48,366 nt of DNA from Pseudomonas sp. RGM2987 (GCF_022952855.1 NZ_JALJDX010000186.1:1-48366), one strand, 5' to 3'; shown: positions 27,034 through 36,819, counted from the stretch's first letter. Numbers and translations are program-made. The notes: generated from the letters alone by a model not told the origin.

Positions 27034-28129
27034 TTACAGGCCTTGCTTGAGGCTCGCTTCCAGGTATTCGTCGATGTCGCCGTCGAGCACCTTGTCGCAG
27101 TCGCTGCGTTCGATGTTGGTGCGCAGGTCCTTGATCCGCGAGGCGTCGAGCACGTACGACCGGATCTGGTGGCCCCAGCCGATGTCGGACTTGGTGTCTT
27201 CCAGGGCCTGGGACGCCGCGTTGCGCTTCTGCACTTCCTGCTCGTACAGGCGCGCCCGGAGCATCTTCATCGCGGTGTCTTTGTTGGCGTGCTGGGAGCG
27301 CTCGTTCTGGCAACTGACCACGGTATTGGTCGGTACGTGGGTGATCCGTACGGCCGAGTCGGTGGTGTTGACGTGCTGGCCGCCGGCGCCGGAAGAGCGG
27401 TAGGTGTCGATACGCAGGTCCGCCGGGTTGATCTCGATTTCGATGTTGTCATCGATTTCCGGCGAAACGAACACCGCCGAGAACGAGGTGTGGCGACGGT
27501 TGCCGGAGTCGAACGGGCTCTTGCGCACCAGGCGGTGCACGCCGATCTCGGTGCGCAGCCAGCCAAAGGCGTATTCGCCCTTGATGTGCACGGTAGCACC
27601 TTTGATCCCGGCGACTTCACCGGCCGACAGTTCCATGATGGTCGCGTCGAAACCGCGTTTGTCGGCCCAGCGCAGGTACATGCGCAGCAGGATGTTGGCC
27701 CAGTCCTGGGCTTCGGTGCCGCCGGAACCGGCCTGGATGTCCAGGTACGCGTTGTTCATGTCCATCTCGCCGCTGAACATGCGACGGAATTCCAGCTTGG
27801 CCAGGGACTCGTCCAGGCGTGTCAGCTCGGCGACGACATCGCCGACCGCACCCTCGTCTTCTTCTTCGACAGCCATGTCCAGCAGGTCGCGGCAATCGGC
27901 CAGGCCGCTGGACAGCTCGTCCAGGGTCTCGACGATCTGCGCCAGGGCAGAACGCTCGCGGCCCAGTTCCTGGGCATACGAAGGGTTGTTCCAGACACTC
28001 GGATCTTCAAGCTCGCGATTGACTTCGGTCAGACGCTCATGCTTTTGATCGTAGTCAAAGATACCCCCGAATAGTTTCGGAGCGCTCGGACAGGTCCTTG
28101 ATGGTGTTCAGGATCGGGTTGATTTCCAT
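27034..28129 (-). CDS. prfB: Peptide chain release factor 2, with programmed +1 frameshift
   Basis: Releases the peptide at UGA and UAA stop codons. Translation starts at 28129 ([20 protein letters not shown]), reads 24 codons to CUU, meets an in-frame UGA (28055-28057) and must slip +1: the base at 28057 is skipped and reading resumes as GAC TAC GAT. A GGGGGT Shine-Dalgarno-like stretch sits just upstream, the classical arrangement. Joined segments 28129-28058 and 28056-27034 give 364 residues (E. coli 365). The SPF stop-recognition tripeptide is at 204-206 and the catalytic GGQ at 249-251. Frameshifting senses low RF2 and so autoregulates. An annotation starting at the ATG at 27876 would miss 84 residues. 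Confidence 0.97.
28052..28072 (-). promoter_or_regulatory. prfB programmed frameshift site
   Basis: On the coding strand the site reads CGGGGGTATCTTTGACTAC: an internal Shine-Dalgarno-like run, the slippery CUU and the UGA stop followed by C. It is almost the same as the E. coli site. Confidence 0.95.
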
Positions 28130-28245
28130 GGCGGGCAGCACTCGTTGGCGAACTTTTGAAAGCCGGCGAGTATAACGTAATCAAGCGCCAGCGGCAGCCC
28201 GCCTGGCGGCTTTAGGGGCACCAATGTGCAGTTCTTGTGCTGTTC

Positions 28246-28372
28246 CCGTGGCGGGGGAGCTTGCTCCCGCTCGGCTGCGCAGCAGACGCAATGACGGCCA
28301 GGCGATGGATTCCGACTGCCGGAAAAGCGAGGGCCGCTTCGCGCCCCAGCGGGAGCAAGCTCCCTCGCCACA
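28246..28372. repeat. Type C palindromic repeat pair
   Basis: Inverted copies of GTGGCGGGGGAGCTTGCTCC (left, with one G/A difference) and GGAGCAAGCTCCCTCGCCAC (right) lie between the wspR stop and prfB, both read leftward. It probably marks the 3' end of the wsp transcript. Confidence 0.85.
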
Positions 28373-28395
28373 GAAGTGTCTTCGTCCGCATGGCG

Positions 28396-29397
28396 CTACT
28401 CAACCCCCACCCGATTGCGCCCATTGTGCTTGGCCATGTACAGCCCTTTGTCCGCCGCCGAAATCAGTTGCCGGCAATCGCCACCCTGCTGCGGGGTCAC
28501 GGTCGAGACGCCGATGCTGACGGTCAGGTGGTGGCCGCCGTCCGGCGTGGCGTGGGGGATTTGCAGGGCGGCGATGGTCTGCCGGAGTTTTTCGGCCATC
28601 AGCCGCGCGCCGCCGGGTGAAGTACTCGGCAGGACCAGGGCGAACTCTTCGCCGCCGTAACGGGCCGGCAGGTCGGAGGGCCGGCTACAGGCCTCGCGGA
28701 TCGCCGTGGCGACCTTGCGCAGGGCTTCGTCGCCATCCAGATGACCGAAGTTGTCGTTGTAGGATTTGAAATAGTCCACGTCGATCATCAGCAGCGACAG
28801 CTGGCTCTGGTCGCGCATCGCCCGCCTCCACTCCAGCTCCAGGTACTCGTCGAAGTGTCGGCGGTTGGACAGGCCAGTCAGGCCATCGGAGTTCATCAAC
28901 CGTTGCAGCACCAGGTTGGTGTCGAGCAGTTGCTGCTGGCTGACCCGCAGGGCGCGATAGGCCGCGTCACGCTGCAACAGCATCATGTAGGAGCGTGAGT
29001 GATAGCGGATGCGCGCCACCAGCTCGATGTTGTCCGGCAACTTCACCAGGTAATCATTGGCCCCGGCCGCGAACGCCGCGCTCTTGATCAGCGGGTCCTC
29101 CTTGGTGGACAGGACAATGATCGGAATATCCTGGGTGGCCGGATGATTACGGTAGTCACGCACCAGGCTCAGGCCATCGAGGCCGGGCATCACCAGGTCC
29201 TGGAGAATCACCGTCGGCTTGATGCGTATCGCATGGGCAACGGCCTGGTACGGGTCGGAACAGAAATGGAAGTCGATGTTCTCTTCATCCGCCAGCCCGC
29301 GCCGCACTGCCTCGCCGATCATGGCCTGGTCGTCGACGAGCAGGACCATGGCGGCATTTTCATCGCTCTTGAAGTCGTCGAGCTGTAATTCATTCAT
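28396..29397 (-). CDS. wspR: Response regulator diguanylate cyclase WspR
   Basis: Output of the Wsp surface-sensing pathway: when phosphorylated by WspE it joins two GTP into cyclic-di-GMP and promotes biofilm. The 333-residue form starting at 29397 (MNELQLDD) has a receiver domain (phospho-acceptor D67 in LQDLVMP), a coiled-coil linker (about 135-170), and a GGDEF domain with the active-site form GGEEF (248-252). The inhibitory I-site RxxD lies five residues before it (R239, D242), so product feedback is expected. An in-frame ATG at 29448 overlaps the wspF stop by 4 nt and would add 17 residues; I prefer 29397 because an AGGT site precedes it and that length fits my recollection of the P. 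fluorescens protein. Confidence 0.95.
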   Translation of the reverse strand: MNELQLDDFKSDENAAMVLLVDDQAMIGEAVRRGLADEENIDFHFCSDPYQAVAHAIRIKPTVILQDLVMPGLDGLSLVRDYRNHPATQDIPIIVLSTKEDPLIKSAAFAAGANDYLVKLPDNIELVARIRYHSRSYMMLLQRDAAYRALRVSQQQLLDTNLVLQRLMNSDGLTGLSNRRHFDEYLELEWRRAMRDQSQLSLLMIDVDYFKSYNDNFGHLDGDEALRKVATAIREACSRPSDLPARYGGEEFALVLPSTSPGGARLMAEKLRQTIAALQIPHATPDGGHHLTVSIGVSTVTPQQGGDCRQLISAADKGLYMAKHNGRNRVGVE

Positions 29398-29444
29398 GGG
29401 GCTTACCTGAGTACGGCTAGGGGGCAAGGCTGCCGGGGGCTTGG

Positions 29445-30455
29445 TCATTGGGTAAAAATCTTCAACAGCCGTGGCGCGATATCGTCCAGGGCAAGGATAT
29501 GGACGGCAGCGTCGATGGCGGCTGCCGCTTTCGGCATGCCGTACACCGCACTGCTCTGCTGGTCCTGGGCGATGGTCACGCAGCCTTGCTGGCGCATGAG
29601 TTTAAGCCCTTGGGCACCGTCGCGGCCCATGCCGGTGAGCAAGACGCCAACCGCATCACCGCTCCAGAACTGGGCGACACTTTCAAAGAACACGTCGATG
29701 GAGGGCCGATAGATCTCGTTCACCGGCTCGGCGGTGTAGGCCAGGGTGCCATCCTTCAACAAACGCAGATGATGATTGGTCCCGGCCAGCAGCACCGTGC
29801 CGCGTTGCGGTCTCTCGCCGTGCACCGCCAGGCGAACCCGGTGGCCCGACGCACTGCTCAGCCATTCGGCCATGCCACCGGCAAACACCTCGTCCACATG
29901 CTGGACCAGCACGATGGCCGGTTCGAAATCCCGGGGCAGCGCCTTGAGCAGCACCTCCAGGGCCGCCGGCCCACCCGCCGATGAGCCGATCGCCAACAGG
30001 CTGTTGCGCGACACGGCAGCACGCTGGGGCGCCTGCGCCGGTCGTTCATGCTTGTTGCGCTCGCCGATCAGCCAGCCGATGTTGGTGATCTTGCGCAGCA
30101 GCGGCGCCGCGGCGTCCTGGGGGTTGCCGACCCCGAGGGCCGGCGTATCCACCACATCCAGCGCGCCGTGGCCCATGGCCTCGAACACGCGGTGGACGTT
30201 CTGCTGGCTGTCGCCGGTGACAATCACAATGGCGCACGGATTCTCGGCCATGATCCGCCGGGTGGCCTCCACGCCATCCATGATCGGCATGAACAGGTCC
30301 ATCAGGATCAGGTCCGGGGTGTATTCGGCGCTGCGTTGTACCGCTTCGGCGCCGTTGGCGGCCACCCAGACCAACTGGTGCGCCGGCTCGAATGCCAGGG
30401 CACGGCGCAGGGCTTCGACCGCCAGGGGCATGTCATTGACGATGGCGATCTTCAA
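29445..30455 (-). CDS. wspF: Protein-glutamate methylesterase WspF (CheB-like)
   Basis: Removes methyl groups from the receptor WspA and so dampens Wsp signalling; loss-of-function gives wrinkly, high cyclic-di-GMP colonies in P. fluorescens. The 336-residue protein has a receiver domain with D53 (LILMDLFMP) and a methylesterase domain with the catalytic triad S159 (IGSSAGG), H186 (LVQHVD) and D279 (GMGRDG). The start is a TTG at 30455, overlapping the wspE stop as TTGA and supported by a GGAGGGG site about 9 nt before it. All catalytic residues are intact, so no inactivating lesion is visible. Confidence 0.95.
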   Translation of the reverse strand: MKIAIVNDMPLAVEALRRALAFEPAHQLVWVAANGAEAVQRSAEYTPDLILMDLFMPIMDGVEATRRIMAENPCAIVIVTGDSQQNVHRVFEAMGHGALDVVDTPALGVGNPQDAAAPLLRKITNIGWLIGERNKHERPAQAPQRAAVSRNSLLAIGSSAGGPAALEVLLKALPRDFEPAIVLVQHVDEVFAGGMAEWLSSASGHRVRLAVHGERPQRGTVLLAGTNHHLRLLKDGTLAYTAEPVNEIYRPSIDVFFESVAQFWSGDAVGVLLTGMGRDGAQGLKLMRQQGCVTIAQDQQSSAVYGMPKAAAAIDAAVHILALDDIAPRLLKIFTQ

Positions 30456-32734
30456 GCGCGGGCCCCTCCAATCAATTCAACCACGGCGTCGAGCAAGGCG
30501 TCGTCGTGGAAACTCGCCTTGGCTAGATAATAGTCGGCTCCGGCGTCCAGGCCACGGCGGCGATCTTCTTCGCGGTCCTTGTAGGACACCACCATCACCG
30601 GCAGCGATTGCAGGCGGTTGTCGCGTCGCAAAAGTGAGACCAGCTCGATGCCGTCCATGCGCGGCATGTCGATATCGGTAATCAGCAGGTCAAAGTCCTC
30701 CGAACGCAAGGCGTTCCAGCCGTCCATGCCGTCCACCGCCACCGCCACGTCGTAACCGCGATTGAGCAGCAGCTTGCGTTGCAACTCGCGCACGGTCAGC
30801 GAGTCGTCCACCACCAGGATCCGTTTGCGCGGGGTCTGGGCCTGGTTCTGCCGGGCGATGCGTTCCAGGCGCCCGGTGTCGAGCAATTTATCCACGGAAC
30901 GCAGCAGGTCTTCGACGTCGATGATCAATACCACCGAACCGTCGTCCAGCAAGGCCCCGGCGGAAATGTCCTGGACCTTGCCCAGGCGTTCGTCCAGCGG
31001 CAGCACCACCAGGGTCCGCTCGCCAATGAACCGCTCCACCGCCACGCCGTAGATCGTCTCGCGCTCGCGGATCACCACGACCTTGAGGGTCTGGCCGCTG
31101 TTCTGGGTCGCCGGGCGATTGAGCAACTGGCTCGCCGCGACCAGCCCGACATGCCGGCCTTCGTGCCAGAAATGCTGGCGCCCCTCGACCTGGACGATGT
31201 CCTCCGAGGCCAGGTCGCACATGCGCTCGATGTGGGCCAGGGGGAAGGCGTAGGCTTCACCGCCGACTTCCACCACCAGACTGCGCACCACCGACAGCGT
31301 CAGCGGCACTTCGAGATGGAAACGACTGCCCTCGCCCGCCGTCTGCTCCAGCACCACCGCACCGCGCAATTGCCGGACCATGTGCTGGACGGCATCGAGG
31401 CCCACGCCACGCCCCGAGACTTCGGTGACCTTGTCCCGCAGGCTGAAACCGGGCAGGAACAGGAAGGTCAGCAGCTCCTCTTCGCTCAGGCTGGCGGCGG
31501 CGTGCTCCGGAGAAAGGCCGCGCTCGACGACGCTGCGGCGGACCTTTTCCAGGTCCACGCCGGCGCCGTCGTCCGCCAGTTCCAGTACCAGCAGGCCGGC
31601 CTGATGGGAGGCACGCAGGCGAATCAGGCCCTCGGCGGGCTTACCAGTCAGCACCCGTTGCTCCGGGTTCTCGATGCCATGGTCGACCGCGTTACGCAGC
31701 AGGTGGGTCAGCGGCGCTTCGAGTTTTTCCAGCACGTCGCGGTCGACCTGGGTTTTCTCGCCTTCGACTTCCAGGCGCACCTGTTTGCCCAGGCTGCGAC
31801 CGAGGTCACGGACCATGCGCACCTGGCCCGAGAGCACATCGGCAAACGGACGCATGCGGCAAGCCAGCGCCGTGTCATACAGCACCTGCGCGCGCTGGCC
31901 GGCCTGCCAGGCGAACTCGTCCAGCTCGGCGGTCTTGTCCGCCAGCAATTGCTGGGTTTGCGCCAGCAGCCGCCGGGCATCGCCGAGGGCTTCCTGGGCT
32001 TGCAGGCTCAGGGCATGGTCCTTGAGGTGCACGTTGAGTTCTTCAAGGGCTCGCAGGCCGTTGCTTTGCTGGCGCTTGAGCCGCTGCATCGCCGCCAGCC
32101 AGGGTTGCAGGCGCTGGGTTTCCACCAGGGATTTGCTCGACAGGTCGAGCAGGCTGTTGAGGCGTTCAGCCGTGACGCGCAGAACTCGCTCGCCACTGTC
32201 GGTGATCCGCCTGTTGCGGGGAGCCGGTTCCACTGGCACATCGGGCACCGCTCCAGGCACCTCGATACGCACCGGCTCGACGGGCGTCTCGATGGTGGCC
32301 GGCGCCGCCTCCGGAGTCTGCGCCAGTAGCGGAATCTGCGCCGCCTCCGGATCAACCAGGCGCGTCATCATTGCCACATAGGCGTCAATGTCCGGCACGC
32401 CGACGTCGTTGCCCGGCGTGGCGATACGCGTCAGCAGGTCAGTGCCTCGCAGCAAGGCATCGATGTGTTCGGCACTCAGCACCAGGCGCCGCTCCTGGGC
32501 CCCCACCAGGCAATCTTCCATGACGTGCGCCACGCTGACCCCGGCGTCCACCCCGACGATGCGCGCCGCGCCCTTGAGTGAGTGCGCCGCGCGCATGCAC
32601 GACTCCAGGTATTGGGCCTGGGTCGGATCACGTTCCAGGGCCAGCAATCCAGTACTGAGCACCTGGACCTGGGCCTCGGCTTCCAGGCTGAACAGTTCGA
32701 GCAACGAGGCGTCGCGCATCTGGTCAGGGGTCAT
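30452..32734 (-). CDS. wspE: Hybrid chemotaxis-type histidine kinase WspE
   Basis: The kinase that phosphorylates WspR and WspF. The 760-residue protein has, in order, an Hpt domain with phospho-histidine H51 (AAHSLKGAAR), a proline-rich linker, a dimerisation domain, an HATPase core (LLRNAVDHGIENPEQR, LELADDGAGVDL, GRGVGLDAV), a CheW-like domain, and a C-terminal receiver with D687 (LLITDIDMP). The start at 32734 overlaps the wspD stop as ATGA; a reading open to 33346 is rejected because it runs over wspD in another frame and the added residues look random. Confidence 0.95.
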   Translation of the reverse strand: MTPDQMRDASLLELFSLEAEAQVQVLSTGLLALERDPTQAQYLESCMRAAHSLKGAARIVGVDAGVSVAHVMEDCLVGAQERRLVLSAEHIDALLRGTDLLTRIATPGNDVGVPDIDAYVAMMTRLVDPEAAQIPLLAQTPEAAPATIETPVEPVRIEVPGAVPDVPVEPAPRNRRITDSGERVLRVTAERLNSLLDLSSKSLVETQRLQPWLAAMQRLKRQQSNGLRALEELNVHLKDHALSLQAQEALGDARRLLAQTQQLLADKTAELDEFAWQAGQRAQVLYDTALACRMRPFADVLSGQVRMVRDLGRSLGKQVRLEVEGEKTQVDRDVLEKLEAPLTHLLRNAVDHGIENPEQRVLTGKPAEGLIRLRASHQAGLLVLELADDGAGVDLEKVRRSVVERGLSPEHAAASLSEEELLTFLFLPGFSLRDKVTEVSGRGVGLDAVQHMVRQLRGAVVLEQTAGEGSRFHLEVPLTLSVVRSLVVEVGGEAYAFPLAHIERMCDLASEDIVQVEGRQHFWHEGRHVGLVAASQLLNRPATQNSGQTLKVVVIRERETIYGVAVERFIGERTLVVLPLDERLGKVQDISAGALLDDGSVVLIIDVEDLLRSVDKLLDTGRLERIARQNQAQTPRKRILVVDDSLTVRELQRKLLLNRGYDVAVAVDGMDGWNALRSEDFDLLITDIDMPRMDGIELVSLLRRDNRLQSLPVMVVSYKDREEDRRRGLDAGADYYLAKASFHDDALLDAVVELIGGARA

Positions 32735-33402
32735 GACAGGCTCCGGGTCACGGCGGACAGCAGCTGTTCCTCGTCCAGCCAACGCAGGCTGCGTCCCTTG
32801 TAATGCAACACGCCGCGGGTGTATTTGCCTGCCGATTGCGAAGCGCTCGCCAGGATCCGCTCGTCGATGGCGTGGATGCCGTCCACTTCGTCCACCGGGA
32901 CCACCACCGGTCCGCCCTTGGCGGCGACAATCAACATGCGCGGCATGATCCTGCCACCGGCCTGCGCCGCCGCGCCCGGTTCCAGGTCCAGCAGTTCCAC
33001 CAGCGACAGGCAGGCCACCAGGGCGCCGCGCACGTTCGCCACGCCAAGCAAGGCACGCGAGCGCTGGTGGGGCAAGGAATGGATCGGCTGCAACGGCGCC
33101 ACTTCCACCAGGCTGCGAGTGGTCAGGCCCAGCCACTCCTCGCCGAGGCGAAACATCAACAGCGAACGCGTGACAATCTCGCTGTCCAGCGGAGCGCGGG
33201 CCAGGTCCCGGTCCTCCTGCTGCAAGGCATAGCGGTCCAGCAGCCGGGTCGCGGCGGCCGAGTACACCGAGCAGTTGCGGCAATGAATATGCTCGGCCAG
33301 CAGTGGGCAGGATCTGTCGCCGTGCACCCCGATGCGGTTCCAGCAATCGTCGATGGCCTGGGCATCGTCATGGGTGGCATTGTAAGAAGCCGAACCGCTC
33401 AT
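32731..33402 (-). CDS. wspD: CheW-like coupling protein WspD
   Basis: Links the receptor to the kinase. It has 223 residues: a CheW domain from about 78 to 220 (LLMFRLGEEWLGLTTRSLVE, ALLGVANVRGALVACLSL) preceded by an extra N-terminal stretch. That stretch carries C20, C32, C41 and C44, with H38 and H40, in the pattern SCP-LLAEHIHCRNC, which looks like a metal or iron-sulfur site and is absent from the partner coupler WspB. The start ATG overlaps the wspC stop (ATGA). The role of the cysteine region is not known to me. Confidence 0.93.
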   Translation of the reverse strand: MSGSASYNATHDDAQAIDDCWNRIGVHGDRSCPLLAEHIHCRNCSVYSAAATRLLDRYALQQEDRDLARAPLDSEIVTRSLLMFRLGEEWLGLTTRSLVEVAPLQPIHSLPHQRSRALLGVANVRGALVACLSLVELLDLEPGAAAQAGGRIMPRMLIVAAKGGPVVVPVDEVDGIHAIDERILASASQSAGKYTRGVLHYKGRSLRWLDEEQLLSAVTRSLS

Positions 33403-34664
33403 CGTTTACGCTCACTGTCTGCCGCGCGCCCGCTACGGACGGCGCGATCCTGCAATCGACGGGCTCCGGCCGCGTCTCCCTGAGAAGCCAGCAGCGCCGC
33501 CAGATGCACCAGGGCCTCGGCATGCTGCGGTTCGAGATAAAGTGCCTTGCGATAAAAACCCTGGGCTTCAAGCGCACTGCCGGCCATGTCGCTGAGCAGC
33601 CCCAGCCAATAGAAGACCTGGGCCTTGGGTTCATGGTTGCGCAGGTAGTGTTCACAGGCGGCACGGGCCTCGGCGCTCTTGCCGCTGTTGGCCAGGGCGG
33701 CAATCTGCGCCAGCAAGGTGGCGGCGTCGCTGCCCTTGGGTTCGGTAATTGGCACGGGGCTGGCGGCGAACGGTCGAGGCCGGATCACCGGCGGAACGAC
33801 CCGGGCCGCTGGCGGGCGAATCGGCAACGGGGTGGGCACCAGGACCGGTATCGGCTGCGGTTCGGGCGCGCCTTGGCGACTGAAGGCAAACGACTGGGCA
33901 ACGCCGATCGAGCGCATGCCCAACCGACCCAGCAAACTGCCCTCGGCAGGGCCGATAAACAACACGCCATCCTGATGCGTCAGGCGCTTGAGCACTTCGA
34001 ACACCTGCTGCTGGGTCGGTTGGTCGAAATAGATCAGCAGGTTGCGACAGAACACGAAATCGTAGGGCGCTTCGTTCGCCAGCAAGGCCGGATCCAACAG
34101 GTTGCCCACCTGCAAACGGACCTGTTCACGCACCCGTTCGCTGAGGCGATAGCCCTCGTTTTCGGCGGTGAAATGCCGTTCGCGGAACACCAGGTCTGCG
34201 CCACGGAAGGAGTTCCGGCCATACAGCGCCTGCCTGGCACGCTCCACCGACGCGGGGCTGACGTCCAGCCCGTCCACCTTGAATTGATGGGGCCCCAGGC
34301 CGGCGTCAAGCAAAGCCATGGCAATGGAATAGGGTTCTTCACCGGTGGAACACGGCAGGCTGAGGATGCGCAAGGCCCGCAGGTGCTTGATCTCGGCCAG
34401 GCGCTTGATTGCCAGCCTGGCGAGGGTCGCAAAGGACTCGGGATAGCGAAAGAACCAGGTCTCCGGAACGATCACCGCCTCGATCAACGCCTGCTGCTCC
34501 TGGGTCGAGTGCTGGAGACACTGCCAATACTCGTCGGCGGTTCGCCCGGGCACGGCAGCAGTACGCTGGCGCAACGCCCGCTCGATGATGGCGGTGCCGA
34601 CGGAGGTCACATCCAGGCCGATGCGCTCCTTGAGGAAATCGAAAAACCGCTGGTCGTTGTTCAT
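33399..34664 (-). CDS. wspC: Chemoreceptor methyltransferase WspC (CheR-like) with TPR tail
   Basis: Adds methyl groups to WspA and so raises Wsp activity. It has 421 residues. An N-terminal helical domain precedes the SAM-binding Rossmann fold (LRILSLPCSTGEEPYSIA, with STGEEPYS at 106-113) and FVFCRNLLIYF. A proline-rich linker (about 290-320) leads to a C-terminal repeat region of about 90 residues with TPR-like helices (AEARAACEHYLRNHEPKAQ, FYRKALYLEPQHAEALVHL). The TPR tail is characteristic of WspC. The start overlaps the wspB stop as ATGA. Confidence 0.94.
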   Translation of the reverse strand: MNNDQRFFDFLKERIGLDVTSVGTAIIERALRQRTAAVPGRTADEYWQCLQHSTQEQQALIEAVIVPETWFFRYPESFATLARLAIKRLAEIKHLRALRILSLPCSTGEEPYSIAMALLDAGLGPHQFKVDGLDVSPASVERARQALYGRNSFRGADLVFRERHFTAENEGYRLSERVREQVRLQVGNLLDPALLANEAPYDFVFCRNLLIYFDQPTQQQVFEVLKRLTHQDGVLFIGPAEGSLLGRLGMRSIGVAQSFAFSRQGAPEPQPIPVLVPTPLPIRPPAARVVPPVIRPRPFAASPVPITEPKGSDAATLLAQIAALANSGKSAEARAACEHYLRNHEPKAQVFYWLGLLSDMAGSALEAQGFYRKALYLEPQHAEALVHLAALLASQGDAAGARRLQDRAVRSGRAADSERKR

Positions 34665-35197
34665 GTCCCGGCCTCGAGGTCATCGAGGTTCAACGCTGGC
34701 GTGGGGAACAACATGGCGCGGACCGACTCATCCAGCAGATCATTGACCCGCACCCATTGCAGCAATCCCTGGGCGTCTTCGCGCACCGGGCCGAGATACG
34801 GTGCCTCGCGGTTTTCCAGTCCATAGGGCTGAAAATCCGCTGGGTCGCAGCGCAGGGTGTCCGTGGCTTGCTCAAGGATCAGTCCCAATACCCGCCCGGT
34901 TGGCTCGGCGTCGGGCCGATAGTTGACCAGCACCAGGCGCGTGCTGGTACGGGCCTCGGCGCGCTGGCCGAACGTCAGGGCACACAGGTCGAGCACCGGC
35001 ACCACGGTCCCGCGCCAGGCAAACACACCCGCCACCCAGGACGGCGCCCGCGCAATGGGCTTGAGGGACAGGCGCGGCAGCACTTCCACGACATCGATGG
35101 CTTGCAGGGCGTAGCGTTCGCCGCCGATGCAGAACACCAGGAACAACGCCTGGCGGGCCGCCGGCGCCGCACCGCGCCTGGTCTCGAATTCGCCCAT
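34661..35197 (-). CDS. wspB: CheW-like coupling protein WspB
   Basis: A 178-residue coupling protein holding receptor WspA and kinase WspE together. Nearly the whole length is one CheW domain: LFLVFCIGGERYALQAIDVV, WVAGVFAWRGTVVPVLDL and RVLGLILEQATDTL. Its ATG overlaps the wspA stop by one base (TGATG). Unlike WspD it has no cysteine-rich start. Confidence 0.94.
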   Translation of the reverse strand: MGEFETRRGAAPAARQALFLVFCIGGERYALQAIDVVEVLPRLSLKPIARAPSWVAGVFAWRGTVVPVLDLCALTFGQRAEARTSTRLVLVNYRPDAEPTGRVLGLILEQATDTLRCDPADFQPYGLENREAPYLGPVREDAQGLLQWVRVNDLLDESVRAMLFPTPALNLDDLEAGT

Positions 35198-36819
35198 CAG
35201 ACTTTAAAGCGCGAGACGCCGCTGCGCAGCCCCACGGCCACCTGGCTCAGCTCGTCGATGGCGGAACTGGCCTGGCGCAGGGAGTCCACCGTCTGGCTGC
35301 TGGCATCGCCCAGTTGCACCAGCGCATGGTTGATCTGCTCGGCGCCGGTGGCCTGGGCCTGCATGCCTTCGTTGACCATCAACACCCGCGGTGCAAGGGC
35401 CTGGACCTGATGGATGATCTGCGACAGTTGCTCGCCCACCTGTTGCACCTCGGCCATGCCCCGGCGCACCTCCTCGGAGAACTTGTCCATGCCCATCACG
35501 CCCGCCGAGACAGCGGACTGGATCTCACGGACCATTTGCTCGATGTCATAGGTGGCCACGGCCGTCTGGTCAGCCAGCCGTCGCACTTCCGTGGCGACTA
35601 CGGCAAAACCGCGCCCGTATTCGCCAGCCTTCTCGGCTTCGATGGCGGCGTTGAGGGACAGCAGGTTGGTCTGGTCAGCCACCTTGACGATGGTGGTCAC
35701 CACCTGGTTGATGTTGCCGGCCTTCTCGTTGAGGATCGCCAGCTTGGCGTTCACCAGGTCGGCGGCGCCCATCACCGAGTGCATGGTTTCTTCCATACGC
35801 GCCAGGCCTTGCTGGCCGGAGCCGGCGGCCACCGAGGCCTGGTCGGCGGCGGTGGACACTTCGGTCATGGTGCGCACCAGATCCCGGGAGGTGGCGGCGA
35901 TTTCCCTGGAGGTCGCGCCGATCTCGGTGGTGGTGGCGGCAGTTTCGGTGGCCGTGGCCTGTTGCTCGCGGGAGGTGGCGGCGATCTCGGTCACCGAGGT
36001 GGTGACCTGCACCGAGGAACGCTGGGCCTGGGACACCAGCGCCGTCAACTCGGTCATCATGTCGTTGAAACCGGTCTCCACTGCGCCGAACTCGTCCTTG
36101 CGCGCCAGGTTCAGGCGCCCGCTCAGGTCGCCCGTGCGCATGACTTCGAGGATCTCGACGATGCGGTTCATCGGCGCCATGATCGCCCGCATCAACAGCA
36201 GGCCGCAGAGCAAGGCGATGACCAGCGCGACGAGAAACGACAGGCCCATGGCGACCTTGGCCGCCGTCACCGCGTCATCGATGGTCTGAGTGGCGTTTTC
36301 CGCCAGCTCACGGTTGCGCTCGATGATGTGATTCAAGTGGGTACGGCCGCCGATCCAGGCCGGCGTCAGCTCCTTATCCAACGCCTGCCGCGCCGCGTCA
36401 TATTCCTTACGCTGGTACAGATCCAGGACCTTGGCCATGGCCAGGTTGAACGCCTGGTGATTGGTCTCGAACTCGTCGAAAGATGCCTGGTCGGCCGGGT
36501 TCTGGATCAGCTGCTGATAGTTCTGTATTTCCTCGCGCAGGTGCTGCTCGAAACCCTGGTAGCGGGCCTTGTCTTCGGCGGTGATCTCGCGGTTCCCCGA
36601 GAGGCCGACGATCTGCTGGGTGAGCACGTAGTTATCGACCCAGCCGCCGCGAATCATCGAGCTGTAATACACCCCTGGCACCGCATCGGCCCGCACCTTT
36701 TCCTCGCTGTCCTGGATTTTCAACAACCGTGAATACGAGACCACCACCATCAGCAGCATGATGGCGATGATGACTGCAAAACTCGCCAGGATGCGTTGGC
36801 GCAACGTCCAGTTCTTCAC
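35197..36819 (-). CDS. wspA: Methyl-accepting chemoreceptor WspA
   Basis: A membrane receptor that detects surface contact and activates WspE. The 540-residue protein has TM1 at about 10-29, a periplasmic domain of about 155 residues predicted as a four-helix bundle, TM2 at about 187-212, a HAMP segment (RAIMAPMNRIVEILEVM), methylation helices, and the signalling hairpin tip at 394-409 (EAEKAGEYGRGFAVVA). It lacks a C-terminal NWETF-type pentapeptide and ends SGVSRFKV, so the methyl enzymes must dock otherwise. It is the first gene of the operon; TATACT at 36853-36858 on the coding strand is a possible -10 box, with no clear -35. Confidence 0.95.
   Translation of the reverse strand: MKNWTLRQRILASFAVIIAIMLLMVVVSYSRLLKIQDSEEKVRADAVPGVYYSSMIRGGWVDNYVLTQQIVGLSGNREITAEDKARYQGFEQHLREEIQNYQQLIQNPADQASFDEFETNHQAFNLAMAKVLDLYQRKEYDAARQALDKELTPAWIGGRTHLNHIIERNRELAENATQTIDDAVTAAKVAMGLSFLVALVIALLCGLLLMRAIMAPMNRIVEILEVMRTGDLSGRLNLARKDEFGAVETGFNDMMTELTALVSQAQRSSVQVTTSVTEIAATSREQQATATETAATTTEIGATSREIAATSRDLVRTMTEVSTAADQASVAAGSGQQGLARMEETMHSVMGAADLVNAKLAILNEKAGNINQVVTTIVKVADQTNLLSLNAAIEAEKAGEYGRGFAVVATEVRRLADQTAVATYDIEQMVREIQSAVSAGVMGMDKFSEEVRRGMAEVQQVGEQLSQIIHQVQALAPRVLMVNEGMQAQATGAEQINHALVQLGDASSQTVDSLRQASSAIDELSQVAVGLRSGVSRFKV

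Noticed and set aside
30452..33346. A 964-residue open frame starting at 33346 for wspE
   Set aside because: The first 204 residues overlap wspD in another frame and are Gly/Pro/Arg-rich as expected of an off-frame reading. The ATGA overlap at 32734 gives a normal WspE.
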